DNA of 36,759 nucleotides from Betaproteobacteria bacterium (GCA_013289985.1 JABCYW010000051.1:1-36759); one strand, 5' to 3'. Positions 16,737 to 24,915 are shown, counted from the first letter of the stretch. Notes: a model not told the origin generated them from the letters alone. Numbers and translations are program-made.

Positions 16737-17480
16737 TCAGAACACGACGCTGGCCCCGAGGATCCAGGCCGCGCGGCGGCGGCGCGCGTCGATGTCGTCG
16801 CGCACGTGGCCGGCCACGATGCCGTCGCGCGACAGGCGCATGTCCCAGCGCCCGAGCGTGCAGCCGATACCCACTAGCGTATCGGTGCGGTCGCCCAGGC
16901 GTGCCTGGTACGCGGGCGCCGGTCCGTAGTGCAACCAGCCGACGTGAGCGAACGCGTGCCAGTGGTCGTCGAACGCGTGGCTCGCGTTGATCTCCGTGTA
17001 GAACGTGCGCACCGCGCCACCGAAATAGTGCGGCGCGTACCAGGTCCGGAGCGAGCCCTCGGGCGCGACCAGCCCCACCATGGCTTCGGAAAAATCATAG
17101 AGCGCGCTGGCGTGGCCGTAGTGCGTGCGGCGCACGCCGGCGTCCCAGGCCCATTGCGGCGCCAGGTCCTCGAGGCCGGGCAGTTCGTCGAGCCTGCCGC
17201 TCCAGCCGAGCATCGCGTCCGCGCTCGCGAGGCCCGTGTCGCGCGTGCGCCAGAGCCCCGCCACGCCGCCGTACGCGCCCTGCGGCGCATCGGCCATCAC
17301 GCTCGCGCGCAGCACGGGGCCGGCGTCGTCGGTGCCGGTGCCCCGGTAGCGGTTGACGCTGTCGACGCCCAGCGTGCCGGCGAACTGCGCCCGCGCCGCG
17401 CCGGCCAGCGCGAGCAGGGCGAGGCCGAGTGCCCGGCGCGCGGCACGCAAGGGGATCGACCTGCGGGCCGGGGCCGTCAA
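16737..17480 (-). CDS. TorF-like putative outer-membrane porin
   Basis: About 247 residues with a signal peptide (hydrophobic LGLALLALAGAARA, cleavage near residue 32) and a mature part of alternating beta pattern ending ...ILGASVVF. A C-terminal Phe is typical of outer-membrane barrels. The first strand pair VDSVNRYRGTGTDDAGPVLRAS, described loosely, resembles the TorF/Gcw_chp putative porins (TIGR02001). The start is doubtful. The only in-frame ATG overlaps the protease stop (17507) but is followed four codons later by an in-frame TGA. Translation must therefore begin at TTG 17480 or TTG 17450, or else the gene is damaged at its start. It is the last gene of the sigma / anti-sigma / protease run, 23 bases after the protease. 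Family call is moderate. Confidence 0.65.
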   Translation of the reverse strand: MTAPARRSIPLRAARRALGLALLALAGAARAQFAGTLGVDSVNRYRGTGTDDAGPVLRASVMADAPQGAYGGVAGLWRTRDTGLASADAMLGWSGRLDELPGLEDLAPQWAWDAGVRRTHYGHASALYDFSEAMVGLVAPEGSLRTWYAPHYFGGAVRTFYTEINASHAFDDHWHAFAHVGWLHYGPAPAYQARLGDRTDTLVGIGCTLGRWDMRLSRDGIVAGHVRDDIDARRRRAAWILGASVVF

Positions 17481-17503
17481 TCGCGGCGCCCGTCAGCGGC
17501 GGG

Positions 17504-18796
17504 TCATGGCGAGCGGCCCGGCGCGCCGGCGGCCGCCAGCACGGCGCGGCAACCGGGTGCGACGGGCGGCCGCGACGGCGTCGATTCGGCCGCGTGCAGC
17601 AGCGAGGCGCAGGCGTCGATGCTCCCGTCGGGCAGGCGCACCAGGCGCAGCGCCGGCGCGGCGCGGCGCGCATCGGCGGTGGCGCGGGCCTCGTCCATCA
17701 CGGCCAGCAGGCCCGACACCTCGCCGGCCGCGAACGAGGTGCCCGACACCATGCGCCAGCCGCCGCCGGGCACAGTGGTGGGCAGGTCGCGAGCCGGTGC
17801 CGACCAGGCGCCGGTGGCGCCCGGCGGCGCGTCGGTGGCGGCCACCGCGATCACGCCGGGATGCATGGCCGGGAAGCCGCCGCCCGGCGCGCTCGCATCC
17901 ACGGCGGCCACCACCTGCTGGCGCTGCGCCAGCGCCACGTCGATCAGCCGGCCCAGCAGCAGGTCGGCCGGTCCGGACAGGCTCATGTTGATGACCTCGG
18001 CGCGCTGCTCGATGGCGAAGCTCAGCGCCTTCGCGAGCGTCAGCGAGTTGCACAGCGTCTGGCTGGCGCTCACCTCCCAGCAGGCACGCAAGGCCACCAG
18101 GCTCGCGTCGGGCGCCACGCCCACGATGCCGATGCCGTTGTCGGCGCGCGCGGCGACGAGGCCGGCCACCGCCGTGCCGTGCAGCTCTGCCACCCATGCC
18201 TGGCCGTCGACGAAGTTGGCGTGCGCGAGCACGGCCTGCGCCAGGTCGGGGTGGGCCTCGTCGATGCCGCTGTCGATGATGGCCACGCGCACGTGGCGCC
18301 CCGTGGCCACGGCGTGCAGGTCGTCGAGGTGCCATTGCCTGGCGGTGGGCTGCAGCGCGTACAGCGGGTCGAGATGGCCCTGCGCGCGGAACTCGTTCAT
18401 GGGCTGCGCCCACGCCACCTCGGCATGCGCCTGCAGCGCCGCGATGCTGGCGTCGAGGCTGGCCTGCGGCGGCAGCGCGAACACCGCGCAGTCGAGGCCC
18501 AGCGCGGGCATCGCCCACAGCGTGACCAGCGTCAGCCCGTGCGCGGCCGCGAGACGCGCGCCCGCGCGCAGTTGCGCCTGCGTGCGCGCCGCGTCGGCGT
18601 AGCCCGCGCCGCCGTAGCTGCCGTCCACGCGCGCGTGCGCCGGCGGCGAGCGCAGCATCGCCAGCACCTGGCGCGGCGCCGAGGCGGCGTCCACCGGCAC
18701 GGGCGGTACCGGGGCATCGTCGGCGCGGGCGGCGGCGCCGGCCAGGGTCAGCGCCAGGCCCAGCGCCACGCCGCGCAGCAGGGTCCTAAGACTCAT
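17504..18796 (-). CDS. S8 family (subtilisin-like) serine peptidase
   Basis: A 430-residue exported protease with a signal peptide at 1-25 (ALGLALTLAGAAARA). Residues about 40-150 form a propeptide-like ferredoxin-type region (DCAVFALPPQ, then SIAALQAHAEVAWAQPM). The catalytic domain is about 160-390. The triad is visible: Asp175 in IIDSGID, His206 in ELHGTAVAG and Ser354 in SGTSFAAG. Where subtilisins carry the oxyanion-hole Asn (AAAGN), this protein reads AAVDA at 297-301, so Asn is absent; an Asp occurs there in PC2-like enzymes. The start has GGAGGG 8 bases upstream, in the loop of a small hairpin. It sits between the anti-sigma gene and a porin-like gene. A role in anti-sigma signalling is inferred from that linkage and from the propeptide-like anti-sigma domain. 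Confidence 0.88.
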   Translation of the reverse strand: MSLRTLLRGVALGLALTLAGAAARADDAPVPPVPVDAASAPRQVLAMLRSPPAHARVDGSYGGAGYADAARTQAQLRAGARLAAAHGLTLVTLWAMPALGLDCAVFALPPQASLDASIAALQAHAEVAWAQPMNEFRAQGHLDPLYALQPTARQWHLDDLHAVATGRHVRVAIIDSGIDEAHPDLAQAVLAHANFVDGQAWVAELHGTAVAGLVAARADNGIGIVGVAPDASLVALRACWEVSASQTLCNSLTLAKALSFAIEQRAEVINMSLSGPADLLLGRLIDVALAQRQQVVAAVDASAPGGGFPAMHPGVIAVAATDAPPGATGAWSAPARDLPTTVPGGGWRMVSGTSFAAGEVSGLLAVMDEARATADARRAAPALRLVRLPDGSIDACASLLHAAESTPSRPPVAPGCRAVLAAAGAPGRSP

Positions 18797-18858
18797 CAGG
18801 CTACCCTCCGCCTGTCGGCTGCGGTGCGAGCCCCTTCGGGCGGCCGGGCGCTGCTCAT
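18796..18858 (-). CDS. Possible 20-residue bridging ORF between anti-sigma and protease genes
   Basis: An ATG (18858) overlaps the anti-sigma stop as ATGA, and the stop TGA overlaps the protease ATG as TGATG, giving 20 codons beginning MSSARPPEG. GGAGAG lies 9 bases before its ATG. It could couple translation of the protease to that of the anti-sigma factor. A chance open frame in high-GC DNA is the alternative, and the peptide has no recognisable feature. Confidence 0.3.
   Translation of the reverse strand: MSSARPPEGARTAADRRRVA
18797..18814 (-). promoter_or_regulatory. Hairpin presenting the protease ribosome-binding site
   Basis: On the minus strand CAGGC-GGAGGGTA-GCCTG (18814-18797) forms a 5-base stem whose 8-base loop contains the Shine-Dalgarno sequence. 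The ATG of the protease follows directly. The fold would display the site, not hide it; biological use is inferred. Confidence 0.4.
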
Positions 18859-19514
18859 GGCGACGCGCTCTCCAGCGCCTCGACCAGCGCCACGCCCGGG
18901 GCCTTGCGCAGCTTGTCGAGCGCCGCCGCGTAGTGCTCGCGCGGCAGGCGCACCACGTACGCGTCGCTCACGGTGGGGCCGTCCACCAGGCGCGCGCCGC
19001 TGTCCTTCAGGCCCAGCCGGATCTGCGCCTCGGTGGCATCGGGGAGGAAGCGCACGACGGCGGTGGCGCCGGTCTCGGCGGGCGCGGCCAGCGTGTGGTA
19101 TTCGGTCGGAAGCGACTGCGGCCGCAGCGTGTAGCCGATGGCGGCCAGCAGCCCGACGGACAGCAGCGCCGGCGCCGCCCAGGCGCGCGCGGGCGACCGC
19201 GGGCCCGTGCGCCAGGCCGGCGGCAACCAGCCGCGGCGCCGGGTGGCGACCGGGAGGGGCATCGCGTCGCCGCCCAGGCGCGCGCGCATGCGGGCCCAGC
19301 CGTCCTCCACGTCCACCTGCGCGCCCTGGCCCGGCTGCAGCAGCTGCCACTGGCGCTCGGTCTCGAGCTCGGCGCGGCACTCGGGGCATTGCGACAGGTG
19401 CGCCTCCACGGCGTCGTGCTCGGTCGTTTCCAGGCGGCCGGTGAGATACCACGGCAGCAGCCGCTGGACCGCCGCGTGCGGATCGGGTTCGAGTTTGAGG
19501 ATCTGACCGCTCAT
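18855..19514 (-). CDS. Membrane anti-sigma factor with zinc-finger head and subtilase-propeptide-like tail
   Basis: 219 residues. The cytoplasmic N-terminal part carries the ZAS zinc motif H-x3-C-x2-C (His39, Cys43, Cys46 in HLSQCPEC), as in ECF anti-sigma factors. One membrane segment is at about 111-129 (APALLSVGLLAAIGY). The outer part (about 150-215) reads AVVRFLPDATEAQIRLGL, then AYVVRLPREHYAAALDKL, then APGVALVEAL. This is the pattern of subtilase propeptide (inhibitor I9 / fervidolysin prodomain-like) folds. It should hold the upstream-encoded sigma factor at the membrane until a periplasmic signal arrives. I chose ATG 19514 (GGAG 6 bases upstream); a TTG at 19565 is the alternative. 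Sigma gene is 67 bases upstream, protease gene 58 bases downstream. The propeptide likeness is by eye and needs a structure-level check. Confidence 0.85.
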   Translation of the reverse strand: MSGQILKLEPDPHAAVQRLLPWYLTGRLETTEHDAVEAHLSQCPECRAELETERQWQLLQPGQGAQVDVEDGWARMRARLGGDAMPLPVATRRRGWLPPAWRTGPRSPARAWAAPALLSVGLLAAIGYTLRPQSLPTEYHTLAAPAETGATAVVRFLPDATEAQIRLGLKDSGARLVDGPTVSDAYVVRLPREHYAAALDKLRKAPGVALVEALESASP

Positions 19515-19585
19515 TCCAGTCTCCAAGGGGCACGGCGCGCGGACCGGGCATCCATCATCCGCCAATTCTTCGCGGCGCGGGTCAT
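19511..19585 (-). CDS. Possible 24-residue bridging ORF between sigma and anti-sigma genes
   Basis: An ATG at 19585 overlaps the sigma-factor stop (ATGA), and the ORF's own TGA overlaps the anti-sigma ATG (ATGA). The 24 codons begin MTRAAKNWRMMD. No convincing ribosome site is seen, so it would work by reinitiation after the sigma stop. It may be a translational relay or simply an open frame by chance. Confidence 0.3.
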   Translation of the reverse strand: MTRAAKNWRMMDARSARRAPWRLE

Positions 19586-20193
19586 AGCCAGTCGTCCAGC
19601 GGGCCGGCGAAGGCGGATTTCAGGCGCTTGCGCGCGTGGAACATCCGCGTCTTGACGGTGTCGGTGGGGCACTCGACGATCTGCGCGATCTCCGGGTAGC
19701 TGAAGCCGTGGAAGTAGGTCAGCTCGACCGCCGCGCGCTGGTCGGCCGACAGCGCGCGCAGCGCCGTGTCGATGGCGGCGCGCGCCTGCGCCAGGCTCAT
19801 GCGCGCCTCGGGACGCTCGGCGGCGTCGGCCGCGGGCTGGTCGTCCTCGGCCGCGTCGGGCAGGGGATCGTCGTGGCGCGACAGCGCCTTCAGCGCCTTG
19901 CGGTAGGCGATGGCGAAGATCCAGGTGGACACCTTGCTGGTGCCGTTGAACCGTTCGGCCTGGTTCCAGACGACGTACAGCGTGTCGTCGAGCACCTCCT
20001 CCACCAGGTGCTCGGGCCGCAGCATCCGGTGCAGGAAGCGCGACAGGCGCGGGTGGTAGCGCCGGTACAGCGTCTCGAACGCGGCCAGCTCGTGGGCGCA
20101 TACGCAGGCGACCAGGCGGCGATCCTCGGCGTCGTCGTGCAGGCCGCCGGGCAGGGCGGCGAGGCGGGGCGATGGCTTGGGGGCGGGTGTCAT
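19582..20193 (-). CDS. ECF-type RNA polymerase sigma factor
   Basis: A 203-residue sigma-70 family factor of the extracytoplasmic-function class, with only regions 2 and 4. Region 2 spans about 35-105: FETLYRRYHPRLSRFL, EEVLDDTLYVVWNQ, then KVSTWIFAIAYRKALK. An acidic linker (about 106-130) follows, and region 4 spans about 140-195: LSADQRAAVELTYFHGFSYPEIAQ (described loosely), then PTDTVKTRMFHARKRLK. It directs polymerase to stress or envelope genes and is presumably held by the anti-sigma factor encoded next. The start MTPAPKPS lacks a good ribosome site; an upstream in-frame GTG is possible. It lies 161 bases after tamB, behind a hairpin, so it likely has its own promoter. No matching ECF promoter was recognised in that gap. 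Confidence 0.93.
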   Translation of the reverse strand: MTPAPKPSPRLAALPGGLHDDAEDRRLVACVCAHELAAFETLYRRYHPRLSRFLHRMLRPEHLVEEVLDDTLYVVWNQAERFNGTSKVSTWIFAIAYRKALKALSRHDDPLPDAAEDDQPAADAAERPEARMSLAQARAAIDTALRALSADQRAAVELTYFHGFSYPEIAQIVECPTDTVKTRMFHARKRLKSAFAGPLDDWL

Positions 20194-20294
20194 GGCGTGG
20201 CGGGTGTCGTCCACGGTGCATGCCGCGAAGCGCGGCGGCGGTTCAACGGCGGCGCGGACCAGGGCGCCAAGCGTGATTTGTCGCACGAAACGAG

Positions 20295-20314
20295 GCCCAG
20301 GGCGAGCCCTGGGC
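20295..20314 (-). terminator. Hairpin after tamB, probable terminator
   Basis: A perfect 8-base stem GCCCAGGG / CCCTGGGC with a 4-base loop, 40 bases after the tamB stop. On the minus strand it is followed by CTCGTTTCGTG, which is only moderately rich in T. It separates tamB from the sigma-factor operon. Confidence 0.5.
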
Positions 20315-20354
20315 GATCGACGGTGGATCGGCGCGGCCAGGCGGTGCGCGGCCT

Positions 20355-23300
20355 TCAGTTCCAGCGCCAGGTGTAGATCGCGTCGAGCGATTTCGACTGC
20401 GTGGAATTGCTCGTCGCCGTGGTCGTGGCCGTGTCCACGCCGGCCTGGGCGCGGATCGTCAGGCGCTGCGCGATGCGGTAGATCAGCTGCCAGTTGCCGG
20501 CCGTCGCGTTGACGCTGTGCTCGTAGCCGATGTAGACGCGCTTGGAGACCTGGCGCCCGAGCGACACCACGGTCTGCTTCACGTTGTCGGCGTCCGCCTT
20601 CTGGCCGACCGCGAAGTTGGTGAGCCCCAGCCGCTTGAGCACCTGGTCGCTGGGCGCCTCGCCCTCGCCGGCCAGCAGGGCCATCGCGGCCTGCTGCAGC
20701 AGCGCGGTGTCGGCGCCGCCCACCGTCTCGGGCGCGCGGCCCAGCATCAGCCACGAGAGCTTGTCGCTGTCGCTCATGTCGGGCTCGCTCATCAGGCGCA
20801 CGTGCGGCGCGAGCGCGGTGCCGGTGATGGCCACGCCCACCACGACATCGAGGTTGGGGCGCACGGCCAGGATGTCCAGCCGCGGGTCGGACACCGGTCC
20901 GGTGAAGAAGATCTCGCCGCGCGTGACGTCCAGCTTCTGGCCGTAGGCGACGTACTGGCCGCCGGCCGTGCGCACATTGCCGCGCACCGCCAGCAGGCCG
21001 CCGGGCGACGTGATCTGCAGGTCGCCCTTGAGCGTGGTGTCGATGCCGCGCCCGCGCAGCTGCAGGTGGTCGCCGAGGCCCAGCGCGAGATTGATCTGCG
21101 TGGCCCGGCCGGTCCTGGGCACGGCCGCGGCCGCCGCGTCCCCGCCGTCGGCCTGGGCGCTGCCGTCCAGCACCTCCACGTCGCTGTCCAGCGAGGGCGC
21201 GTCGCCCTTGCTGAGGTCGAACAGGCCCTCGTCGATGCCCAGCTTGCCGTCCAGCTTGAGGGCGTCTTCGCCCAGCTGGATCGCCAGGTCGCCGCTGCCC
21301 ACGATGCGGCGGTCGATGCGGCCCAGCAGCTGGAACTGGCGCGCCTGCAGCTGCAGCCTGGCCACCGGCGTGGCGCCCAGGCTGGCGCTGCCGGTCACCG
21401 ACAGCTCGCCGTTGCCGCCCTGCAGGCGGAAGCGCTCGATCTGGGCGCGGTCGCCGGTCAGGCGGATCGCCGCCTCGCCGTCGTGCCCGTACACGCCCTC
21501 GAGCGCGTTGCGGATCGCCAGCTTCGTGGCGGTGATCTCGCCGGTGAGCTGCGGATCGCCCCAGCGGCCCGACAGCGCGAGGTCGGTGCGCAGGTCGCCC
21601 GCCAGGCGCCAGCCCGGCGGCAGCCAGGCGCCCCACACGTTGAGATCCTCGACGTGGGCCTTCACGTTGCCGTGCAGCGGCGAGGCGGCCGTGGGCAGCG
21701 ACGCGGGCGAGGGCGCCTCGGCGGTCCAGTGGCCGCTCAGCTCGCCCAGGCGGGTGCCGGCCACGTCGGCGTCGGCCACCCAGTTGGCGCCCTCGGCCTT
21801 GATGACGGCGCTGGCGCGCGTGAGGCCCAGCGCCTGCTTGGACGCGGTGGGATCCTGCACGAGCTCGGACACGCTCAGGTCGCCGCTGGTGCGTGCCAGC
21901 TGCGCGGCCACGTGCCACTGGCCGTCGAAGGCCGCGTGCACCCGGGCCGTGAATTGCAGGTCGCCGTGCCAGCCCATGTCGGGCTGCGCGCGCGCCATCA
22001 ACTCCGCCACCGAGAACGGCGCCAGCGCCGCGTCGACGGCCCAGTGCGCGCTCGCGCCGGGGCTGGCGGGCGCGGTCCAGAACGAGGGCTGCCAGTCCAG
22101 CTCGAGCCCGGCGAACTCCGCGCCGCCGGCGGCCACGCGCAGGGTCTGCCAATCGCCGGCGGCGTCGCGCGACAGGCTCAGGTCGAAGGGCTTGAAGTGC
22201 ACCCAGTTCGGATTGACGACGGTGGGTACGGCCGATGCCGGAGCGACCGGCGGCGTCGCGGCGTTGGCCTCGTTGGCCGCGCGCAGGTCGAACTGCGCCA
22301 CGTGGGCCTGCCAGGCGGGCGTGTTCACCGCCTCGGGCTGCCAGCGGCCCTGCAACTGCGCTTCCAGACGCGTGGCGTTGGCGTTGCCGATGTTGGCCAG
22401 GTGGGCGAGCCATGCCGGCGGGCTGACCGGCGCCTCGCCCTGCAGCTGCAACTGGTGCTGGCCCAGCGTGCCCGACAGCGTCGCCTGCGCGTGCGCGATG
22501 CGCGCGACGCCCACCTGGCCGTCCACCAGCGAGACCGTCGCGTCCAGCGGCGCCTGCGGATCGGTGCTGCCGTGCGCGTTCCATTGCAGCCTGGCCAGCT
22601 TGAACTGCGGACCCACCCAGTCGCTCAGCTCGCCTTGCGTGACGATGCGCAGCGGGGCGGCCGTCGCGTGGTGCGCATGGGCGGCGGCGTCGCCGAGGGC
22701 GAGGCGGCCGCCGGTGATCTGCAGGTCCAGTTTCGCGGAGCCGTGCGTGGGCCAGTTGCCGCGGGCGACCGGCCCTTGCGCGGCCGCCGCGGAGGCGGCC
22801 GCCGATGCCGCCACGGCCGGCACCAGCGCGCGCGCGTCGTCGGTCTTGCCGCCGGTGGCCACGGTGGTGGCGGCCTTGGCGATCAGCTCGCCGGGAATCG
22901 TCTTCGAGGCGGCCAGCGCGTCGACCGCAGAGGCCGCGGCGGCGGCGGGCGACGCCGCGCGCGCGCGCCCGCCGGGCGGCGCGAGCAGCTGCAGCGCCGG
23001 CGCGTCCACGGCCAGGTGCAACTGGTCGATCACGGCCAGCGCGTCGTCGTTCACGTGGCCCGGGCTGATGGCGCCGTCCACGCGCGCCTCGTTGCCGCCG
23101 CTGTGCACCTGCGCGGAGACGGCCCATGGCGCGCCCATCGCGTCGAGGGCGGCCTTGCCGTCCAGCGCGAGGCCGGCCACGAGGCTGTCGGCCACGACCA
23201 GGTCGGCACGGCCGTGGATGGCGGCCAGGCCCTGCCAGCCGGCGGGCGCGTTGGCCAGGTGCAGCGCCAGCGTGCCGTTGAGCAGGTTGGGGCCGTCGCG

Positions 23301-24914
23301 CAGCGGGCCCGAGTCGGCCAGCCGAACCCACGCGCCCGGGTCGAGCTGCGCCCATTGGGCGTGCAGGTCGCCCTGCCACGCGTCGTCCTTGCCGCGGCTC
23401 AGCGCGCCCGACGCGCTCGCCGTGGCGGAGCCGGCCTTGAGGTCGAACTGCTTGAGCTGCAGCGCGTCGGCCCGCAGCAGGGCGTCGAGCTGCAACGCCA
23501 TCGGCGGCGTGGCCACGGACTTCGCGCCGGGCAGCGGCGGCGCCGTGCCCGCGAGCCGGCCGCTGACGCGGGCCGTCCAGGCGGATGGCGCGGAGGCCGG
23601 ATTGGCCGGCGCGGACGCGGCGGCCGGTGCCCACAGCGACGAAGGCGCCGGCAGGTGCTCGAACTCGGCGCGCAGTGGCCCGCTGATGCGCCAGGCGCCG
23701 AGATGGGCATCGATGCGCGCCGGCTGCACCTGGTCGAGATCGAGCTGCACCTGCGCCTTGCCGGCCTCCCAGCGGCCCGTGGCGCGGAGCTCGCCGCCCG
23801 CGCCCTGCGCATCGGCCAGCATCAGGCGCAGCGCGGGGATCGCGATGAACTCGCCGTTCCACGGCGCCTCGAGGTGCGTGGTGAGCGTGGCGAACGGCAG
23901 GCCGCCCGCCGACCAGGCCGCCGGCGCGAGGTTGCGCACGTCGGCGTCGAGCGCGGCGGGCCTGGTGGTGGCGATGCGCAGCCGGCCCTGCAGGCGCGTG
24001 GCCGGCGCGCGGTCCGACAGCGCGCGCAGGTCGAGCTCGTCGGTGTCGACCAGCACGGCGCTCACCGGCAGCGCGGCGAACGGCGTCACGTGCGCGCTCG
24101 CGCTCGCCCGCGGCGCCGCGCGTCCCGCGCGCGGCTCGCCCCGCAGGTTGGCGACCACGTCGAAGCCTTCGAGCGGACCGCGCAGCGAGGCGCTGGCCGC
24201 CCAGTGCGGCAGCGGCGCGGCGGAGGCGGCCGGCGCCGGCGCGGCGTCGTGCGCCTCGAGCCGTACGTCGAGCTCCAGCGGCGCATCGGCGCGTGCCTGC
24301 AGGCTGGCCTCGGCCTGCACGTGCTCCCACGCGAAGCGCAGGTGGTCGACGCGGTGCAGCGCGCCGCCGTCGGCGCCGATGGCCAGCGCGGCCCGCACGT
24401 CGCTCAGCGGCGGGTTGTCGGCGATGGCCAGCGAGGCGACACGCACGCTCGCCACGTCCAGCGTCACCGGGCTGCGCAGCGACGCGGGCACGGTGACGGC
24501 GCCCGGCGTCTTCGAGGGCAGGGGCGTGATGCGCACCGCGTCGGCCGTCCAGGCGCTGAACGAGGCGCCGATCCAGGCGCCCGGATGCGGGTGCCAGCGC
24601 AGGTCGAGGCCGGTGACGGCGAGGTTGGCGACATCCACCTGCACGGAGGACTCGATCGCGCGCAGCGAGCCGATGCGCAGGCTGCCGCCGCCGAACGAGC
24701 CCTGCACGTCGACCACGGTGAGGCCGGGCACGTGCTGCAGCAGCCAGCGCGTGCCGCCCTCGCTGCGCCACAGCGCGCCGCCGACGGCCACGCAGGCGAT
24801 CGCGGCCGCCGCCACGGCGGCCGCGGCCATCGAGGCGGCGCGCGCCACGCGCCGCCAGCCGGCGCGGCGCGGCGGCACGGGCGGGGACGGGCGGTCGTCG
24901 GCGGGCTCGGTCAT
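20355..24914 (-). CDS. tamB: Translocation and assembly module inner-membrane protein TamB
   Basis: A 1519-residue protein of the TamB/AsmA-like bridge family. It spans the periplasm from the inner membrane to TamA, helping outer-membrane protein insertion and/or moving phospholipid. A single N-terminal membrane anchor lies at about 25-47 (Ala-rich, AAAAVAAAAIACVAVGGAL). It is followed by long beta-helical sequence with WLL..VPGL near the start, typical of the family. The C-terminal TamB (DUF490) domain covers about 1180-1519, with LNLALGLGDHLQLRGRGIDT-like pattern, GDLQITSPGGLLAVRGNV, LDVTRGEIFFTGP and the final DAIYTWRWN. A segment near 670-730 is an unusual Ala-rich run. The ATG follows the tamA stop after a single base. 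Identification is firm from the C-terminal domain plus tamA linkage. Confidence 0.95.
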   Translation of the reverse strand: MTEPADDRPSPPVPPRRAGWRRVARAASMAAAAVAAAAIACVAVGGALWRSEGGTRWLLQHVPGLTVVDVQGSFGGGSLRIGSLRAIESSVQVDVANLAVTGLDLRWHPHPGAWIGASFSAWTADAVRITPLPSKTPGAVTVPASLRSPVTLDVASVRVASLAIADNPPLSDVRAALAIGADGGALHRVDHLRFAWEHVQAEASLQARADAPLELDVRLEAHDAAPAPAASAAPLPHWAASASLRGPLEGFDVVANLRGEPRAGRAAPRASASAHVTPFAALPVSAVLVDTDELDLRALSDRAPATRLQGRLRIATTRPAALDADVRNLAPAAWSAGGLPFATLTTHLEAPWNGEFIAIPALRLMLADAQGAGGELRATGRWEAGKAQVQLDLDQVQPARIDAHLGAWRISGPLRAEFEHLPAPSSLWAPAAASAPANPASAPSAWTARVSGRLAGTAPPLPGAKSVATPPMALQLDALLRADALQLKQFDLKAGSATASASGALSRGKDDAWQGDLHAQWAQLDPGAWVRLADSGPLRDGPNLLNGTLALHLANAPAGWQGLAAIHGRADLVVADSLVAGLALDGKAALDAMGAPWAVSAQVHSGGNEARVDGAISPGHVNDDALAVIDQLHLAVDAPALQLLAPPGGRARAASPAAAAASAVDALAASKTIPGELIAKAATTVATGGKTDDARALVPAVAASAAASAAAAQGPVARGNWPTHGSAKLDLQITGGRLALGDAAAHAHHATAAPLRIVTQGELSDWVGPQFKLARLQWNAHGSTDPQAPLDATVSLVDGQVGVARIAHAQATLSGTLGQHQLQLQGEAPVSPPAWLAHLANIGNANATRLEAQLQGRWQPEAVNTPAWQAHVAQFDLRAANEANAATPPVAPASAVPTVVNPNWVHFKPFDLSLSRDAAGDWQTLRVAAGGAEFAGLELDWQPSFWTAPASPGASAHWAVDAALAPFSVAELMARAQPDMGWHGDLQFTARVHAAFDGQWHVAAQLARTSGDLSVSELVQDPTASKQALGLTRASAVIKAEGANWVADADVAGTRLGELSGHWTAEAPSPASLPTAASPLHGNVKAHVEDLNVWGAWLPPGWRLAGDLRTDLALSGRWGDPQLTGEITATKLAIRNALEGVYGHDGEAAIRLTGDRAQIERFRLQGGNGELSVTGSASLGATPVARLQLQARQFQLLGRIDRRIVGSGDLAIQLGEDALKLDGKLGIDEGLFDLSKGDAPSLDSDVEVLDGSAQADGGDAAAAAVPRTGRATQINLALGLGDHLQLRGRGIDTTLKGDLQITSPGGLLAVRGNVRTAGGQYVAYGQKLDVTRGEIFFTGPVSDPRLDILAVRPNLDVVVGVAITGTALAPHVRLMSEPDMSDSDKLSWLMLGRAPETVGGADTALLQQAAMALLAGEGEAPSDQVLKRLGLTNFAVGQKADADNVKQTVVSLGRQVSKRVYIGYEHSVNATAGNWQLIYRIAQRLTIRAQAGVDTATTTATSNSTQSKSLDAIYTWRWN

Positions 24915-24915
24915 G

